Positions 19,440 through 19,649 of a stretch of DNA of 19,649 bases are shown here, piece by piece. The stretch is from JBOGZD01 sp050697155. Its GTDB lineage: Bacteria; Actinomycetota; Thermoleophilia; Solirubrobacterales; 70-9. The DNA lies in NCBI GenBank assembly GCA_050697155.1, contig JBOGZD010000054.1, positions 1 to 19,649 of the forward strand, written 5' to 3'. Position 1 is the first letter of the stretch; the number at the start of each line of letters is the position of its first letter. Both the position numbers and the translations under genes were made by a program. The notes beneath the pieces are model-generated. The model had not been told where the DNA came from. It searched no databases and worked only from the letters and a program-made list of their open reading frames with translations.

Positions 19440-19649
19440 CTGGCACGACCCGTTCGCCGACGACGAGACTGCGCGCGAGCGCGAGCGACGCCGCGCCGAG
19501 CGCGAGGCGCGCCGGCTCGAGCGCCGCCAGCAGCTCGCCGACCGGGTCTCGGCCGAACGCGCCAGGCAAGCCGGCGATGCCGCGGCCGCCAGTCCGGCGG
19601 CGGGGAAGCCCGAGCAGCGGGCCGAGCGCCCGGCCGCGCAGCCGGCGCG
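19432..19649 (+). CDS. Start of a probable mltG (endolytic transglycosylase) gene, cut by the window end
   Basis: An ATG at 19432, with GAGGAA 8 bp upstream, opens a frame that stays open to the window end (72 codons and a part). It begins MGDWHDPFADDETARERERR and continues as an Arg/Glu-rich helix, then an Ala/Pro-rich linker. No domain is reached. In many actinobacteria the gene after alaS-ruvX is mltG, whose product has a charged, poorly conserved cytoplasmic N-terminus before one membrane helix and the YceG domain. The call rests on that gene order. The 8-bp overlap with ruvX suggests coupled translation. Confidence 0.6.
   Translation, partial: MGDWHDPFADDETARERERRRAEREARRLERRQQLADRVSAERARQAGDAAAASPAAGKPEQRAERPAAQPA

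Noticed and set aside
1..19649. CRISPR array, prophage, rRNA operon
   Set aside because: No regularly spaced repeats with unique spacers, no phage structural genes and no rRNA sequence were found. The regular repeats seen are the coding ones in the SPFH gene and alaS.

Overview
The window is GC-rich (about 70%) bacterial chromosome. The gene order hisS-aspS ... mnmA-alaS-ruvX-(probable mltG), the frequent GTG starts, several starts with no visible Shine-Dalgarno, a tRNA gene without an encoded CCA end, and a SigG-type extracytoplasmic-function (ECF) sigma factor suggest an actinobacterium. My best guess is Thermoleophilia (Solirubrobacterales/Gaiellales); that placement is inference, not a database match.

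Left part (1-4515) is accessory. The window opens inside what looks like the terminal repeats of an IS21-family insertion sequence whose transposase genes lie outside. The element abuts a membrane-protein gene that appears to have lost its 5' end. Then come a RibD/dihydrofolate-reductase-like protein, a divergent VOC (glyoxalase-fold) protein, and an apparent operon of a SigG-like sigma factor, a 14-helix DHA2-type exporter and a small ABM-like protein, closed by a strong hairpin. This reads as a small stress or detoxification module. About 330 bp of lower-GC, gene-free DNA with repeats follows, up to a tRNA-Met(CAT) gene on the minus strand that overlaps the last codons of a flavin-linked oxidase gene.

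Middle part (6366-10607) is one plus-strand run with little spacing: an M29-like aminopeptidase, a glutamate formimidoyltransferase-like protein, a small basic membrane protein, a metallo-beta-lactamase-fold hydrolase (one-base overlap), and an NfeD/SPFH membrane pair.

Right part (10788 to end) is core translation and housekeeping: hisS and aspS (4-bp overlap), a membrane-anchored thioredoxin-like protein without cysteines, an MnmA tRNA thiolase fused to an N-terminal NifU/IscU-like domain, alaS, ruvX and the start of a gene that is probably mltG.

Most worth a second look: the NifU-MnmA fusion with a CxxC...C cysteine pattern; five copies of a 7-bp repeat inside alaS; the hairpin-bearing hisS leader, bounded by short inverted repeats and carrying a 56-codon ORF; a hairpin-rich spacer after aspS; the tRNA/CDS overlap; and the IS21-like end at the left edge. 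No CRISPR array, rRNA or prophage was seen.
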